Below are positions 44,650 to 54,999 of a stretch of 64,000 nucleotides of DNA, piece by piece; the first letter of the stretch is position 1, and every line of letters begins with the position of its first letter. Origin of the DNA: Malaya genurostris (lineage: Eukaryota > Arthropoda > Insecta > Diptera > Culicidae); assembly GCF_030247185.1 (NCBI RefSeq), contig NC_080571.1, positions 10,856,631-10,920,630 on the forward strand, read 5' to 3'. A program made the translations under genes and the position numbers. The notes under the pieces are model-generated. The model was not told the origin of the DNA. It saw only the letters and a list, made by a program, of their open reading frames with translations, and made no database searches.

Positions 44650-44752
44650 CTTTACGTTTCGTCTTCGACTCGTCAGTGCAGAGCAGTTCCAATTGAACTG
44701 CTTACTGCAATAACTTAAACAGTTCAAGTTGAACCATTATTTAGACGTAAAG
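44650..44752 (-). ncRNA. Hammerhead ribozyme, intact core, weak lower stem I
   Basis: On the minus strand, CTTTACG (44746-44752) pairs with CGTAAAG (44650-44656) as stem III. The cleavage triplet is GTC (44744-44746). Box 1 is CTGACGA (44670-44676), stem II is GTC-GAA-GAC (44661-44669) and box 2 is GAAA (44657-44660). Stem I can be aligned without gaps for 22 positions; the distal half pairs well (GGTTC/GAACT and TTGAAC/GTTCAA) but the half next to the core has several mismatches. Core and cleavage site are consensus; in vivo activity is doubtful because of the weak stem. Confidence 0.7.
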
Positions 44753-44799
44753 TTAACGCTATTTGGAAATCATTTTTATATTTCATTTTTATATTATAC

Positions 44800-44821
44800 C
44801 GAGTCGAAGACGAAACGTAAA
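44800..44821 (+). ncRNA. Partial hammerhead (3' half)
   Basis: CGA-GTC-GAA-GAC-GAAA-CGTAAA reproduces stem II, box 2 and the stem III strand of the neighbouring ribozyme in opposite orientation. The first four bases of box 1 (CTGA) are replaced by 'atac'. It cannot cleave on its own. Confidence 0.55.
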
Positions 44822-44882
44822 TAATAGTGAAATCGGTTATGTGCCCAAATCACACAAACAATTTTTAGCCAAACCCCTAAAC

Positions 44883-45343
44883 AACCAAAATCTATGGTCG
44901 GCCAGTTTAGTCGCCTATTCGTTTCTCTCGAGACGTCAGAAAAGACATTGCGCTTCGGCAAAAGACATTTGACTCAGGATTCATTGTGATTTCCTATGAC
45001 GACTGACGACTTCCACTGGCAGGCTTTTGGTGTGGTTTTGCTGTGTGCCCGGCTGCGAGTGTTCTTCGACACAATTCTGCTATTCGGCGCTCGCTTTATT
45101 CCAAAAGCATGGGATCTTCGATGCTGCTCTCCCATAAGTCTTACTTCGACAATTGTAGTTCAGAAAATGATGGGAAAAGTGGAAAATTCCTCAGAACGCG
45201 TTCGGTTTGGCTGGTGCTGACATGGGTCAAATCAAACAGGTTTTTCTCAATAGTGTACTAAAAAAATTATTTCTTTGTTTTTGTCGTCCCAGTCGTATAG
45301 AAAGAGATATGAAAGCAAACTGAAAAACTACGAACTAAAATAA
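44883..45343. other. Repeat-derived flank, no gene seen
   Basis: The block 44919-44965 ('ttcgtttctctcgagacgtcag.aaagacat') matches 25141-25186, the block just upstream of the complete hammerhead. The rest contains two overlapping open frames of about 70 codons without recognisable features. Confidence 0.4.
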
Positions 45344-45497
45344 AGGGGACGGGTGTAGCGTGATGGGATAGTCGATGCCTTTCACGCAGCCCGCCTGGGT
45401 TCGATTCCCAACCCCGCACATAGGGTCAGAAAAATTTTCTGGTCCGAAGAGGCGAATGACCTAAGATGTTAAAGCCTCTATAATTGAAACAAAAAAA
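45344..45497 (+). mobile_element. tRNA-derived SINE (Feilai-like)
   Basis: The element opens GGGGACGGGTGTAGCGTGAT with a box A (TAGCGTGATGG, 45356-45366) and a perfect box B (GGTTCGATTCC, 45398-45408), then the tail 'gcgaatgacctaagatgttaaagcc' and an A-run. An 11-bp direct repeat AACTAAAATAA flanks it (45333-45343, 45498-45508). These are the hallmarks of a full-length, RNA polymerase III-driven SINE moved by a LINE in trans. Fragments of its tail occur at 46203 and 6541. Confidence 0.9.
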
Positions 45498-45508
45498 AAC
45501 TAAAATAA

Positions 45509-46202
45509 GATCGCTTCTCGCAGACGAACTGTTTAATTAAACTGACTCATCCATCTGAATTCTACTCTCATCTAGAAGAATTCATAGAACTATCTGTGTT
45601 TGAGCCTCGATAGACAAGTGGACAATTAGTTTGAAAATCAAAGCTAAAAACTGGGACTCAATTGAAATAAACCTTCTACATTATCGGTAAAAGAGTAAAA
45701 AGTGATGTAAAAAATGAATATTGGACCTAATGACGAATCATTCACTTGGAAATGGGAATCATTAGAGTTGGAAAAGTTTCTGTTGTTAGGAATCGAATCA
45801 AGGTAGGCTGCATGTTTCTCCTCTGTATGTATCAGAATTTCGGTTTTAAAAACAAAGTAATAAAAAATAACCGAATCGTCATGTTGCCAATAATCAAAAC
45901 GAAAGAAATTTTGGCATTTACTCTAGTTTATTGTCACAAAACTGACTTTTTACACCTTGAAAAAGTTATGTAAATTTAACCTGACTCGTGACTTTTCCTT
46001 AAAAAAATTATTCACGACATAAGTATATTTTTCTGTTATATATCATGAACATGTAATGAATGCTTCAAATCACGTCAATTTCAGCTTGGTCTCGTAAATT
46101 TTTGATGGCTCTATTGAGATTTTACACAGTTTGCTCCATTCCCAATTAACTCACAAGTAATCTCACACGATTTTATTGTAACTGAATCGCGCTGAGGTTT
46201 AG
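45509..46202. other. Intergenic, no gene seen
   Basis: AT-rich sequence without a recognised repeat partner; a 75-codon frame at 45746-45973 (+) has no recognisable features. Confidence 0.3.
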
Positions 46203-46268
46203 GAATTTTTTCTGGTCCGTAGAAGCGAATGACCTTAAGGTTAAAACCTCTATAACCAAAACAAAAAT
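46203..46268 (+). mobile_element. SINE 3' fragment
   Basis: 'gaattttttctggtccgtagaagcgaatgacc...aaaacctctata' matches the last 75 bp of the SINE at 45344-45497, ending in an A-rich tail. The tRNA-like head is absent, so it is a 5'-truncated copy. Confidence 0.8.
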
Positions 46269-47304
46269 GTATTTACGTAAGCCAGACTTTTTGGCTGAAA
46301 TATCAGTTTTGATAAACTTTTCACCAACGTTTGATGGAAAATTGCTTACATTTTATGAATGTAGATTTAAATTCCCTAATAAAAAAGTTAGCAACACTGC
46401 TTCAATGTATTTGTATTAGATTGCGCTACACAAAATAAACAAAACTAAATATTTTCTGTTACAAAAGCAGTTTTCCGGAAAAAATAAATAGTTTTACGAC
46501 AACATTCCATACTCATTGCCTTTCGCGTGTGAAATTAAAGGTTCCTATTTTGCGGGTTTACTTATAAAAGGTTCGTAAATCAATATATCACAATAATTTC
46601 TTCAAGAGAAAATCCATATAGGAATGTGTTTGTTGCTAATCAAATGTGTTTGTGGATGTAAGCTGAAACTGAAATATTTTTTCTGGAGCAGTTTTAAGGA
46701 AAGCGGAAGATTTTTAGACTAAGATTTTCGCTTTTCTTGAATGGCATTTTTAAGCAGTATGAACCGATTGGTTTATTTTTAAACCATATGTAAGATTTAT
46801 TGAGTAAAATCAGGAAAAGAAGCGCCGGAATTTATTTTTACGCACACAATTTTGACATTACTAATACGCTTGCAAAGAGTCTTGCTCCTTAAAACATTTT
46901 TCAAATAAACTCAACAGAAAAATACATGATATTTATTGCCTCTGTAAAATCCTAATCGAACGTGTAGATTTTAACTCTCGTGTACGCTTCTTTTATGTGC
47001 ATTACATTTGGCGTAATTTTACATAGATTTTTCTAACTGTGTTTACTTACAACTCAACAGTACAGTTTCTTTCCAAAATCTTTTGCAAAGAAGCTTCTTT
47101 AATAATTTTTGAGTTTGGTCAATTTTACTATGAAATATTCAAATCCAAAGGTAGAACAAGTTTCTGAATCATGTACAAATTCTTTTTTTTACCTTCATTT
47201 TTCAAGAGTACAAGTCTACCCCAAAGAGCGTTCTGGAATGAAGTCTTCTGAGATCGACAGTTTCGAGCGAGTTAGAAATGATTCATTTTCATAGTTGCTC
47301 TAAC
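46269..47304. other. Intergenic, no gene seen
   Basis: AT-rich DNA. 'gttagcaacactg' at 46388-46400 reads like an isolated hAT-type end on the minus strand, without a partner. Confidence 0.3.
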
Positions 47305-47590
47305 CAGAGATGCCAGATCTGCAGATTTGTCTGTAAATCTGCAGATTTCGTACAGCCATTTTTTGTTGCGCAGACTTTTGAAAATCTAGTTTTTCGTAGA
47401 CTTTCGTCAAACAGACAGAGTTTTTCACAGACTTTTGAAATTGCCGTGACCTTTTTTATGCTCGCTAAATCAGGTTAGCGTAACATACTTTATAGAGAAA
47501 TGAAGACAGCTAACTGCAGATTTTCTTTCGGATATACAGACTTTTGCAACCCTGTCTGAAGATATTTGAATTTTTTACCTGGCATCTCTG
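47305..47590. mobile_element. hAT-type MITE (286 bp)
   Basis: The ends CAGAGATGCCAG (47305) and CTGGCATCTCTG (ending 47590) are perfect 12-bp inverted repeats with the hAT-type CAG start. The flanks GCTCTAAC (47297-47304) and GTTCTAAC (47591-47598) are an 8-bp target duplication with one mismatch. Internally 'cagacttttg' and 'ctgcagatttt' phrases repeat on both sides. No coding capacity. Confidence 0.85.
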
Positions 47591-47610
47591 GTTCTAACAC
47601 ATGTTTAATG

Positions 47611-48852
47611 CTAAGACAAGACCTGACAACTGGCCTCTTATTCTTCCTTCCGAATCATCTTTCTCGTCATTTTTGCCCTGTAGAATAAATACCAACTACC
47701 TGTTTACAGACCCTGTCACCTTGGTGCGAAATCAATCTTCAGTTCAGCAACGCCATCGCACGGCCTCATATTCAACATATCATGTGAATTGTATGAGTGC
47801 ACAGTGCAGCACTATTTTGGCGCGCAAGAATTTGACATTTCTTTCCCCTATTTCTATGTACTAGATTCGATGCGGACTCGCCTTGCTCGCAAAAAAGATG
47901 TTGCCAATGATTTGTTCGGGAAATGTAATAGCTGGATATCTTGTTGATATGATGTCTTTGCTGTTTACGTATCGGCTACAGTGTTGCCATATTTACAATT
48001 TTTTTTTGAATATTTTATGCTCAGAAAAAATTATTTATTTTATTTAAATTTTTAGACTCAGTCTTTGATTTGAAATAAACAAAAAAATTTATTGTTGAAT
48101 GCATTTTTGTTTATTATATATTAACGTTTAAAAACAATTAATTGAGTATACTTTTACTGTTGAATTTTTGCATGTATCCTCTACTGTCTTCAAACGAAAA
48201 GCTACAAATCGCTTTATTAAAGAATGTTTAAATTTGTAAATTAAGTTTCAGTCATAGGATGGAGTTATCAATTGTTTTCATCTTTTTCCACCTCAACGTA
48301 TTCATCGAACATTAGTAAAATAACCTGATTTTTTTTCCATTTGGAAAATGAAACTTTAAAAATTTGATGACAAAACACGAAATATCTCATTCATATTGAA
48401 CGCAAAATCGAATCCATTGTTAACGTATTACCGGATCTTTTGGAAACCGGAAAAAGACAAGTTTGGATAGAAATTCTAAGTGCGACCACGGTGTGGAAAA
48501 CAACACTTCATTTTTCTAGTAAAACCAAACACACTTTCGAGTTTACACTTGTTCAACAAACTTTTTTGGTTACTAAACAGTTCATTAAAAGGAAACATTT
48601 ATTACAAATGAGGTTGAAAAAAAGTGAAACATTCTCTGAAAATATTCATTTTCATTGGTGAGCTAAATTATACATTTTATTAAACTGATAAATTCTGAAT
48701 TTCTCTATACTTGGAAACATTGCTCGGCTAGCCTGCAAAAGTTGTTTCTTTCCAAATTGTGCAGGTAGCAACATTAAAATCAGACAATCAGAAACTGGTC
48801 AATTTTGGAACAAAAGTAGCCCCCCCCCCCCAGTTGTCAGGTCTTGTCTTAG
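47611..48852. mobile_element. Non-autonomous DNA transposon with 23-bp perfect terminal repeats
   Basis: The left end CTAAGACAAGACCTGACAAC (47611, continuing TGG) is matched exactly by the inverted right end finishing at 48852. An 8-bp duplication, GTTTAATG, lies at 47603-47610 and 48853-48860. The 8-bp duplication points to the hAT, P or Merlin type groups; the end sequence is not one I recognise. The interior (1.2 kb) is AT-rich, with a run of about 13 C immediately inside the right end, and no transposase motif was found. Confidence 0.85.
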
Positions 48853-48860
48853 GTTTAATG

Positions 48861-50325
48861 AATTTTGACATATTTTTAAGTTCTGAAACATGTAAAATCA
48901 CGCGTCTACTTGAAGGCGGAAAGTGTTTAGCACATATTTAAGTCATTCTTGTAAAATTCAGTCGTTTTATGAATTACGTCTTATATGAACTATGTCCTAA
49001 TTTTTTACAGTGTAATAAATAATCAAAACCCTGATTTTCACCAACTGAACTGACTGAAAACCCGACTAAACTCCACACGAACAAACCATTATCCGATTCT
49101 ATCTCAGAAAAAGTTCAAACGTCTTAGCATGCACGATAAGATCTCATCCCTTACGAGGGTGTGTAGCTGTCCCATCGATTACAAAAAGCCGCACACTCTA
49201 CGCCTTTTTGATTTTCGGTAAACATTAATTATTTACAACAGTTTAAACAAGCTTCAGAATCACAAAAAGCAGCCTGTTCCTTAAACTTCGACGAAAGGAG
49301 AAGTTCCCTTTTTTGCTCAGTCCTGTTGGTTTTGTGAAGACGAATTCAACAAAACCGTGAACCTTTCCGGTAATCGTAGACTCCGGGGTGCGGGCTGTTT
49401 TTCCTCGGGCCTCCCCAGTGGCCAATGGTCTGTGCCAACCGTTTCGAGCGGTAATTATGCTCGACTGTTGATTTATATATTCCCCCTTTGGGGGTGGGTT
49501 GTGATGGTGGTGGTAGGAGGTGATGCCATTCGCTAGGGAGACGGTATTCATTTAACTCAAAGCTTTCAATTCCACAACGCCGAAAAGTTTATTCACGGGT
49601 GACGAGAAATGGAAATTCCTTCGCAGTGGTCCTTAAAGAAACGATGCTCAGTCGGAAAGACAACTTTGATCAGGTGTAATTCTTCCCATAAGCCAAAAAG
49701 ATATCGGTAGCTGATTGACAGACGGTCGGAGGATGTGAGAGGAAATGATTGTTTTATTGAGTAAACAAAGGAACAAAATGTTATTTCTGATGTACTATAA
49801 AAATAGCTATAAATATGACAATTTTTAAACCCGCACTTATTCTATATTAGGTTTGGCAATATTTTTTTTGCAGATTTTAGAACTTTGCCGTCAATGAGAA
49901 ATGCATAAGGAACTTTAAGAAACCACAAGAAAATTGAAATATTGAAGTCATTCCTTTGAATTCCACTACACTTGTATGAACCACTGTCACTCATTCAATT
50001 ACTAGACAAGCGTAGCGGAATTCAATATTTCCACAAGAAACATTTAGCACAATCTTCCATGCGAAACATCTTGTAAATACGAGAGAAGTTTCGTGTAGAC
50101 GTTTAAGCGTATGAGAAGTACATAAAAACTTCTAGCTACTTCAAACTAAAGTTCCTGTTTTGAGCTTCCCTGTGAAAGTAATGAAGGCTGGACACACTGC
50201 TGATTTTTTCCACACGGAGAATCTCCAGATCACAAAAAAGCATTATAGTAATTGTTGTTTGTTAGTTTTTTCAACTTAAATTATTTTTCTCATAATCAAC
50301 CAAATTTGTTTAACAAAAAATGATT
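48861..50325. other. Intergenic, no gene seen
   Basis: 49340-49560 is more G+C-rich and apparently unique, with a 102-codon minus-strand frame (49243-49551) that has no recognisable domain. Otherwise AT-rich DNA. Confidence 0.3.
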
Positions 50326-51660
50326 CATTTTTAGGACACATAAGTTTTCGGTCCCGAAATTACAAGGTAATATGATCAAATTTAATAAAAAAGCGCACTC
50401 AATTTTCTCGGAAATTTCTTAACCGATTTTCACAAACTAAGTAGCAAATAAAAGGTGTTAAAATTCTTTAAAAAGTCCCCGAAAAGTTGATCCAGATCCG
50501 ACTTCCGGTTCCGGTATTACAGTGCGATTAGTGAAATCTTTCAATTTCATGAGTATTTTTTCACAAGCGATGGCGAAATGAGGTGCACATTTTTATAAAA
50601 CTTACTGCTTAATTCATCTGGTTGGCAGACCTCGTTAGTTAGTGAATATAAAAACTACTTTAGGACTACTAGTCTCCGGTTTCCGCTTCCGAAAGCACCG
50701 ATAAGAAAGAAAATCTCCAAAAACAGAACTCACTTCGATTTCTCAGCAACGGTTAAGCCGATTTTCACGAATCATGATTCAAGTTAAAGCTCTCATTGTC
50801 TGTGCAATTCCATCCTAATCCGGTTTCGAAATTATAGGGCGATGAGTGTCAAAACATTCAAATTCAAAATGACGATGCAAAACTGGTACGCGATGATACG
50901 TGCGGCTTTGCTCCATTCGCAGCGTGCTTTGTTCAATAAAAGTGCACTTATCGCCATTCTCATGAAGAAAGTTTATGCAATCACTTGAAAAATTGACCAG
51001 TGGAAACTGGCCCGAAGGGCTAAGTGTTCTATACCATTCGACACAGTTCATCGAGCTGAGCAATGTATGTGTCTGTGCGTGTATGTGTGTGAGTATGTGT
51101 CAAATAATGTCACTCGTAAACTCACAAATCTCGCAGTCCCATAGGTTGCTATTGAATTTAACACTGTCATTTAGAGCGACGAAGGGTGAAATTCTTCTAG
51201 ATTTGGTTTAAAACTGATTCAATTTGAAGGCTATATTAGTTACTTACCAAACGAACCGACTTTGGCTATACTGATTCCAACTTCCCGGTTCCAGAAGTAT
51301 CCGAAGTAGTGGTCAAAAAATTTAAAACGAGACTCACTCAATTTTCTCAGAGATGATTTGATCGATTTCCACAAACAGGTTCAAATAAAAGCTCCTATAG
51401 TCTCATAGGTTCCTGTTTTATTTCATTTCCGGTTTCAGAACTATAGGGTGAAGTGTATTTATTCATTTAGTGCGACGGTGCATAATAATTGCATTGACAT
51501 AATTGTTTACAAATTGAAAAGGCTATGTTAGTTTATACCCATAGAAAATTTCTTATTTAATTCAATTCAAAAATTTCTTCACAGAATCTTCTAGTGATGT
51601 TTTTGAAAATATAGGTAATGTAAGAAAGGCATCTTTACACCACTAGGTGGATTAAAACAG
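50326..51660 (+). repeat. Diverged repeat R family copy
   Basis: R-type wording recurs: 'gatccgacttccggttccggtattacag' (50494-50521), 'cgaagggctaagtgttctataccattcgac' (51012-51041), a GT-rich run (51064-51100) and 'ggtttcagaactatagggtg' (51433). It ends 'ttacaccactaggtggattaaaacagg' (51635-51661). Confidence 0.55.
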
Positions 51661-51669
51661 GTTTTTTTT

Positions 51670-51696
51670 CATACGTTTCGCCACCGACTCATTAGT
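51670..51696 (-). ncRNA. Decayed hammerhead half
   Basis: The minus strand reads CTAATGA-GTC-GGTG-GC-GAAA-CGTATG. It keeps box 2, but box 1 has lost its conserved G (CTAATGA instead of CTGATGA), so it cannot be active. It marks a further relative of the hammerhead-bearing repeat. Confidence 0.4.
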
Positions 51697-51699
51697 GCA

Positions 51700-52475
51700 T
51701 CACCAAATAACTAGCGTAGAATTCAGTATTACACTCTTAACAAAGCAAACTTCAAGCACAAGTTCCTGTTTTGAGCATGTGTCATTGTGAAAATAATTAA
51801 GACTGAACACACTGCTTTCTTTCACACACGGAAAGTACCAGAATCACAAAATTGCAATATATCACTTATATAGTCCCACAACAAAAGAGCCTAACTGCAA
51901 ATGAGGGAAAACGATTGATGGTTTCGAAAAAGTATATTTCTTTTGTTGATGCATACCGAATGAATGACACAATAAAATAAAGGGATGACTTATTATTTGA
52001 CCAAGCTTGTACATTTCATAATCCCAAATTTTAATGAAGATCACTCAAAATTCGAGTTTTTCCTGCATTTTAACTAAATTCACTTAAAATTTCAAAAACT
52101 TTTCTAGAAGTTGTCAAAATTTTATCACAATTCATTAAATACAATGGTCTTATACATACATAAGTTATATTATCTCTATATTGCGGAATAATAAAAAAAA
52201 AGCTATTATACCAAATTGAAGCATTATTTTGTCATTTCAATAATAAAACAATGCCTAAATAAGCAACGATAATAAAATGAACTATTACTGATATCACTTT
52301 TTATTCGAGTTCCGGTCTGTCTACATCAGTGATTCCCAAACTGGTCCCTACAACCCACTAGTGGGCATTAGCTCATTTTCAGTGGGTAGTAAACTCACAA
52401 TTGTCAACAGGTGAGCAATGATTCGCAAAAAGTGGGCTTCGGCACACATGGCAAAAATGGTGTGAAAAAGAAACC
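51700..52475. other. Intergenic, no gene seen
   Basis: AT-rich sequence; 52325-52450 contains 'attcccaaactggt...gtgggc' phrases typical of decayed element ends, but no structure could be closed. Confidence 0.3.
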
Positions 52476-52479
52476 AAAA

Positions 52480-54000
52480 GTAAAAATATTCAGTTCCACG
52501 TTCAGAATCCAGATGGTCAGAATTATTTTCAGAGTTCGAGTTCAAAATCTTGTTCAGAATCTTGAGGTCAGATCCAGAATTCAGACTCATGTTCAGAATT
52601 CAGACCCAGAATCCTGCTTCTCGGTGCAGAATTTAGGTCCAGATCTAAAATTTCTGTCATGAATTCAGACCCAAAATCTTAGGCCTGGGATCCGAACTTA
52701 TGTATAAAGAACACGAAAACCTATGTATTCCTGTCAGGATTTCAGGTCTATAACCTAGGTTCAAAATGCAGGCCTAAAATTCGGTTCCCGATTTTCGCTC
52801 AAAAAGCCTGGTCCATGTTCTGAAATTTCAGACTTCTAGTTCAGAATTCAAGTCCAGAATTCAGGTGAAGAGTCACGGCTCAGGATCTAGTTTCAGGTTC
52901 TAAAACTTTGTTAGGAGCTGATCCGGGGTCAGAATTCTGGTGCAGAACCAAAGTCTAGGTTCGGGTTGAAAATTCAATTCCAGAATCGAGATGGAGAATT
53001 CAGGTTCAGGTAAAAAATCTCTGTCAATAATTTTGATCCAGAATCTGAGTCGAAGTCCCAATTTGAGGTTCATAATTCAGATTTTGCACTCAGATCACAA
53101 ATTCATGTTCAGAGGTTAGATCAAGTTACTCAATTCAGGTTCAGTTTCTGAGTTCCAATAAAGAATTCTATATCATTTTCAGAATACAGAATCAGTATCC
53201 AAAGTCAGAACGCAGGTCCAGAACTCAGATCCAGAAATCAGAAATCCTTAATCTTTTTACAACATTTTGGCCCAGAATCCAATTCCAGAGTTATGTTTCT
53301 GAATAAAGCTTCAAGTTCAGAATCCAAAATCAAGATCATGTTCCAGGTTCACGATTCTGATGCGTTCCCAGTATCTCTGTTTTTTGAGTAAAAATCTTGT
53401 TTGGAAACTTGAATCTAGCGCCAGAATTCTGCTCCAGATTTAGACCCGAAACCTTCATCGAGAGTTCTAGCCAAGGTTCAGAATCTCTATCAGAATTCTG
53501 GTTCAAAAACCATGTCCAGATTAAGTATTCAGATATAGAAAACTTGCCAGGTATCCAACTGCAAGGTCCTGGTTCAGAATCCTGGTCTAGGTTTAGAAGC
53601 TCTGTCAAAAATTCAGGTTCAAGTTTAGAATTAAGGAATCCTAATGAACTCAGGTCCAGAATCCAATTCAGGCTCACAGTTCAAGTGCAAAATAGGTTCA
53701 AAGTTTAGTTTCGGAAACTCTGTCATAAGTTCAGAAAACAAAATTCTGACGCAGAATCCAGGTTCAGAAGCTAGGTTAAGGTCTCTGTCATGAGTTCAGA
53801 TTCACAATCAAACTCCAGGTCTAGAATCCAGATCCATGTTCCGAATATAAGTACTGAATTCTGCCTCAAGTTCAGAATCAATATTCGGGTAAAGAATCTC
53901 TTTCAAGAATCTAGATTCAGTATTCTGATCCAAAAACCTTGTTCGATAGTTCAATATTCTTAGCCAGTGTTCAGGACCAGAATTCAGATCTACATATCGC
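52480..54000. repeat. Degenerate tandem repeat (TCCAGAATTCAGGTTCAGAATC type)
   Basis: About 1.5 kb consists of imperfect units such as 'aggttcagaatc', 'tccagaattcag' and 'ctctgtcaagaattc'. Open frames rich in S, E, R, N, Q and F on both strands (for example 53336-53677 and 53397-53708) follow from this composition and are not genes. Confidence 0.75.
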
Positions 54001-54171
54001 TTAGTTATTAATGGGTGAGAGGACTTGGGAATTTTTCTAACACTCATAGAACCAAATACTAACAAATGTAATAAACACAGCCATGTACATATTTATCACC
54101 AAAACTTAATTTTTGTCGTGATTTCCTCTGTGGAAAGTCGTCGCTTGTGATTCGCATATAAATAGTGTGAC

Positions 54172-54864
54172 CAAGGATGGCTTTTATCGTATCAAAGAAC
54201 GTTCAATCTTCACTCTTCACACGATTCAATCAGTGCCATCAAAGAGAAATGGAAAACATCGCAAACAACAAACACCCGGCATGGCTCATTTAACATAGAA
54301 TAGACACCAGTGCGAGAGTGAATTTCTCTCGATGACATTTCTGAGAATCAAAGGTTAGCACGCCGCTGTGGAGATCCTCTCTGAAGCAACAAACGGTCGC
54401 TTATTCTCGTTTCGCGATCCGATTCTATACAGGCAGTTGATAATTGCGATAGAATCATTTCACTATTGCCGCTTATTTTAACTATGAGCATATAACCTTT
54501 GTATAAGTTGTGTCTATGAAAATGTATGTGAATGCTCCACACAAGGGTTTTGAAATATTGCAACCTAGTATGAGAAACATCAAGATGAACCATCGATTCG
54601 ATTTTCTGCGATAATTGTCAACTTGCGATTCTCTCTTGGCAAATTCCACACAGCAACGATCATTATCAGACTGTATATTTTTTCATGGGCCGTGAAATAC
54701 TCAGAGTATGAAGTGGAGCGAAGAAATGTAGAAAAATTCTCTCGCGGTTCATGTATTGAGAGACTCGAGTTCTTATAGCGTCTTCTACCGGATTGAAAAT
54801 GTTGTATACAATATAGATAGCAATATAGCAGCTTCTGTCAAATTTTCGGCAATCATCAACACTG
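54172..54864. mobile_element. hAT-like element, 693 bp
   Basis: The flanking 8-bp duplication is AGTGTGAC (54164-54171 and 54865-54872). The ends match those of the 471-bp element at 40400-40870 (left CAAGGATGGCTTTTATCG; right, inward, CAGTGTTGATGATTGCCG). It is longer because of about 230 bp of additional internal sequence (about 54440-54670). The duplication breakpoint at 54512 lies inside it. Confidence 0.85.
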
Positions 54865-54999
54865 AGTGTGACCTCAAATAAACTGTTTGATTTCAAATGT
54901 TTTCATTTTTGTCTCTCACACAAGAAGTAAAACTTGAACTAGAAATGACTCGAAAAGTTACTTTTGAGCGAGCTTTTGAAAAAAAATCATAGTGTTGTC

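Larger units (their letters stand above)
44590..44882. mobile_element. Inverted-arm element carrying hammerhead sequences
   Basis: The left arm (TTTAGGGGTTTGGCT..., about 44590-44670) and right arm (...AGCCAAACCCCTAAA, about 44800-44882) are reverse complements with modest divergence: 'gatttcactatt.tttacgtttcgtcttcgactcg' on the left against 'cgagtcgaagacgaaacgtaaataatagtgaaatc' on the right. Each arm contains hammerhead box sequence reading outward. The organisation resembles the inverted terminal repeats of Penelope-like elements, as at 10390-10776, but no target duplication could be identified. Confidence 0.6.

Noticed and set aside
46388..47990. CAACACTG (46393-46400) and CAGTGTTG (about 47977) as ends of one hAT element
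   Set aside because: The two ends point away from each other, so they cannot bound a single element.
53336..53708. Overlapping 100-codon frames on both strands
   Set aside because: They fall in a degenerate CAGAATTC-type repeat and reflect its composition.
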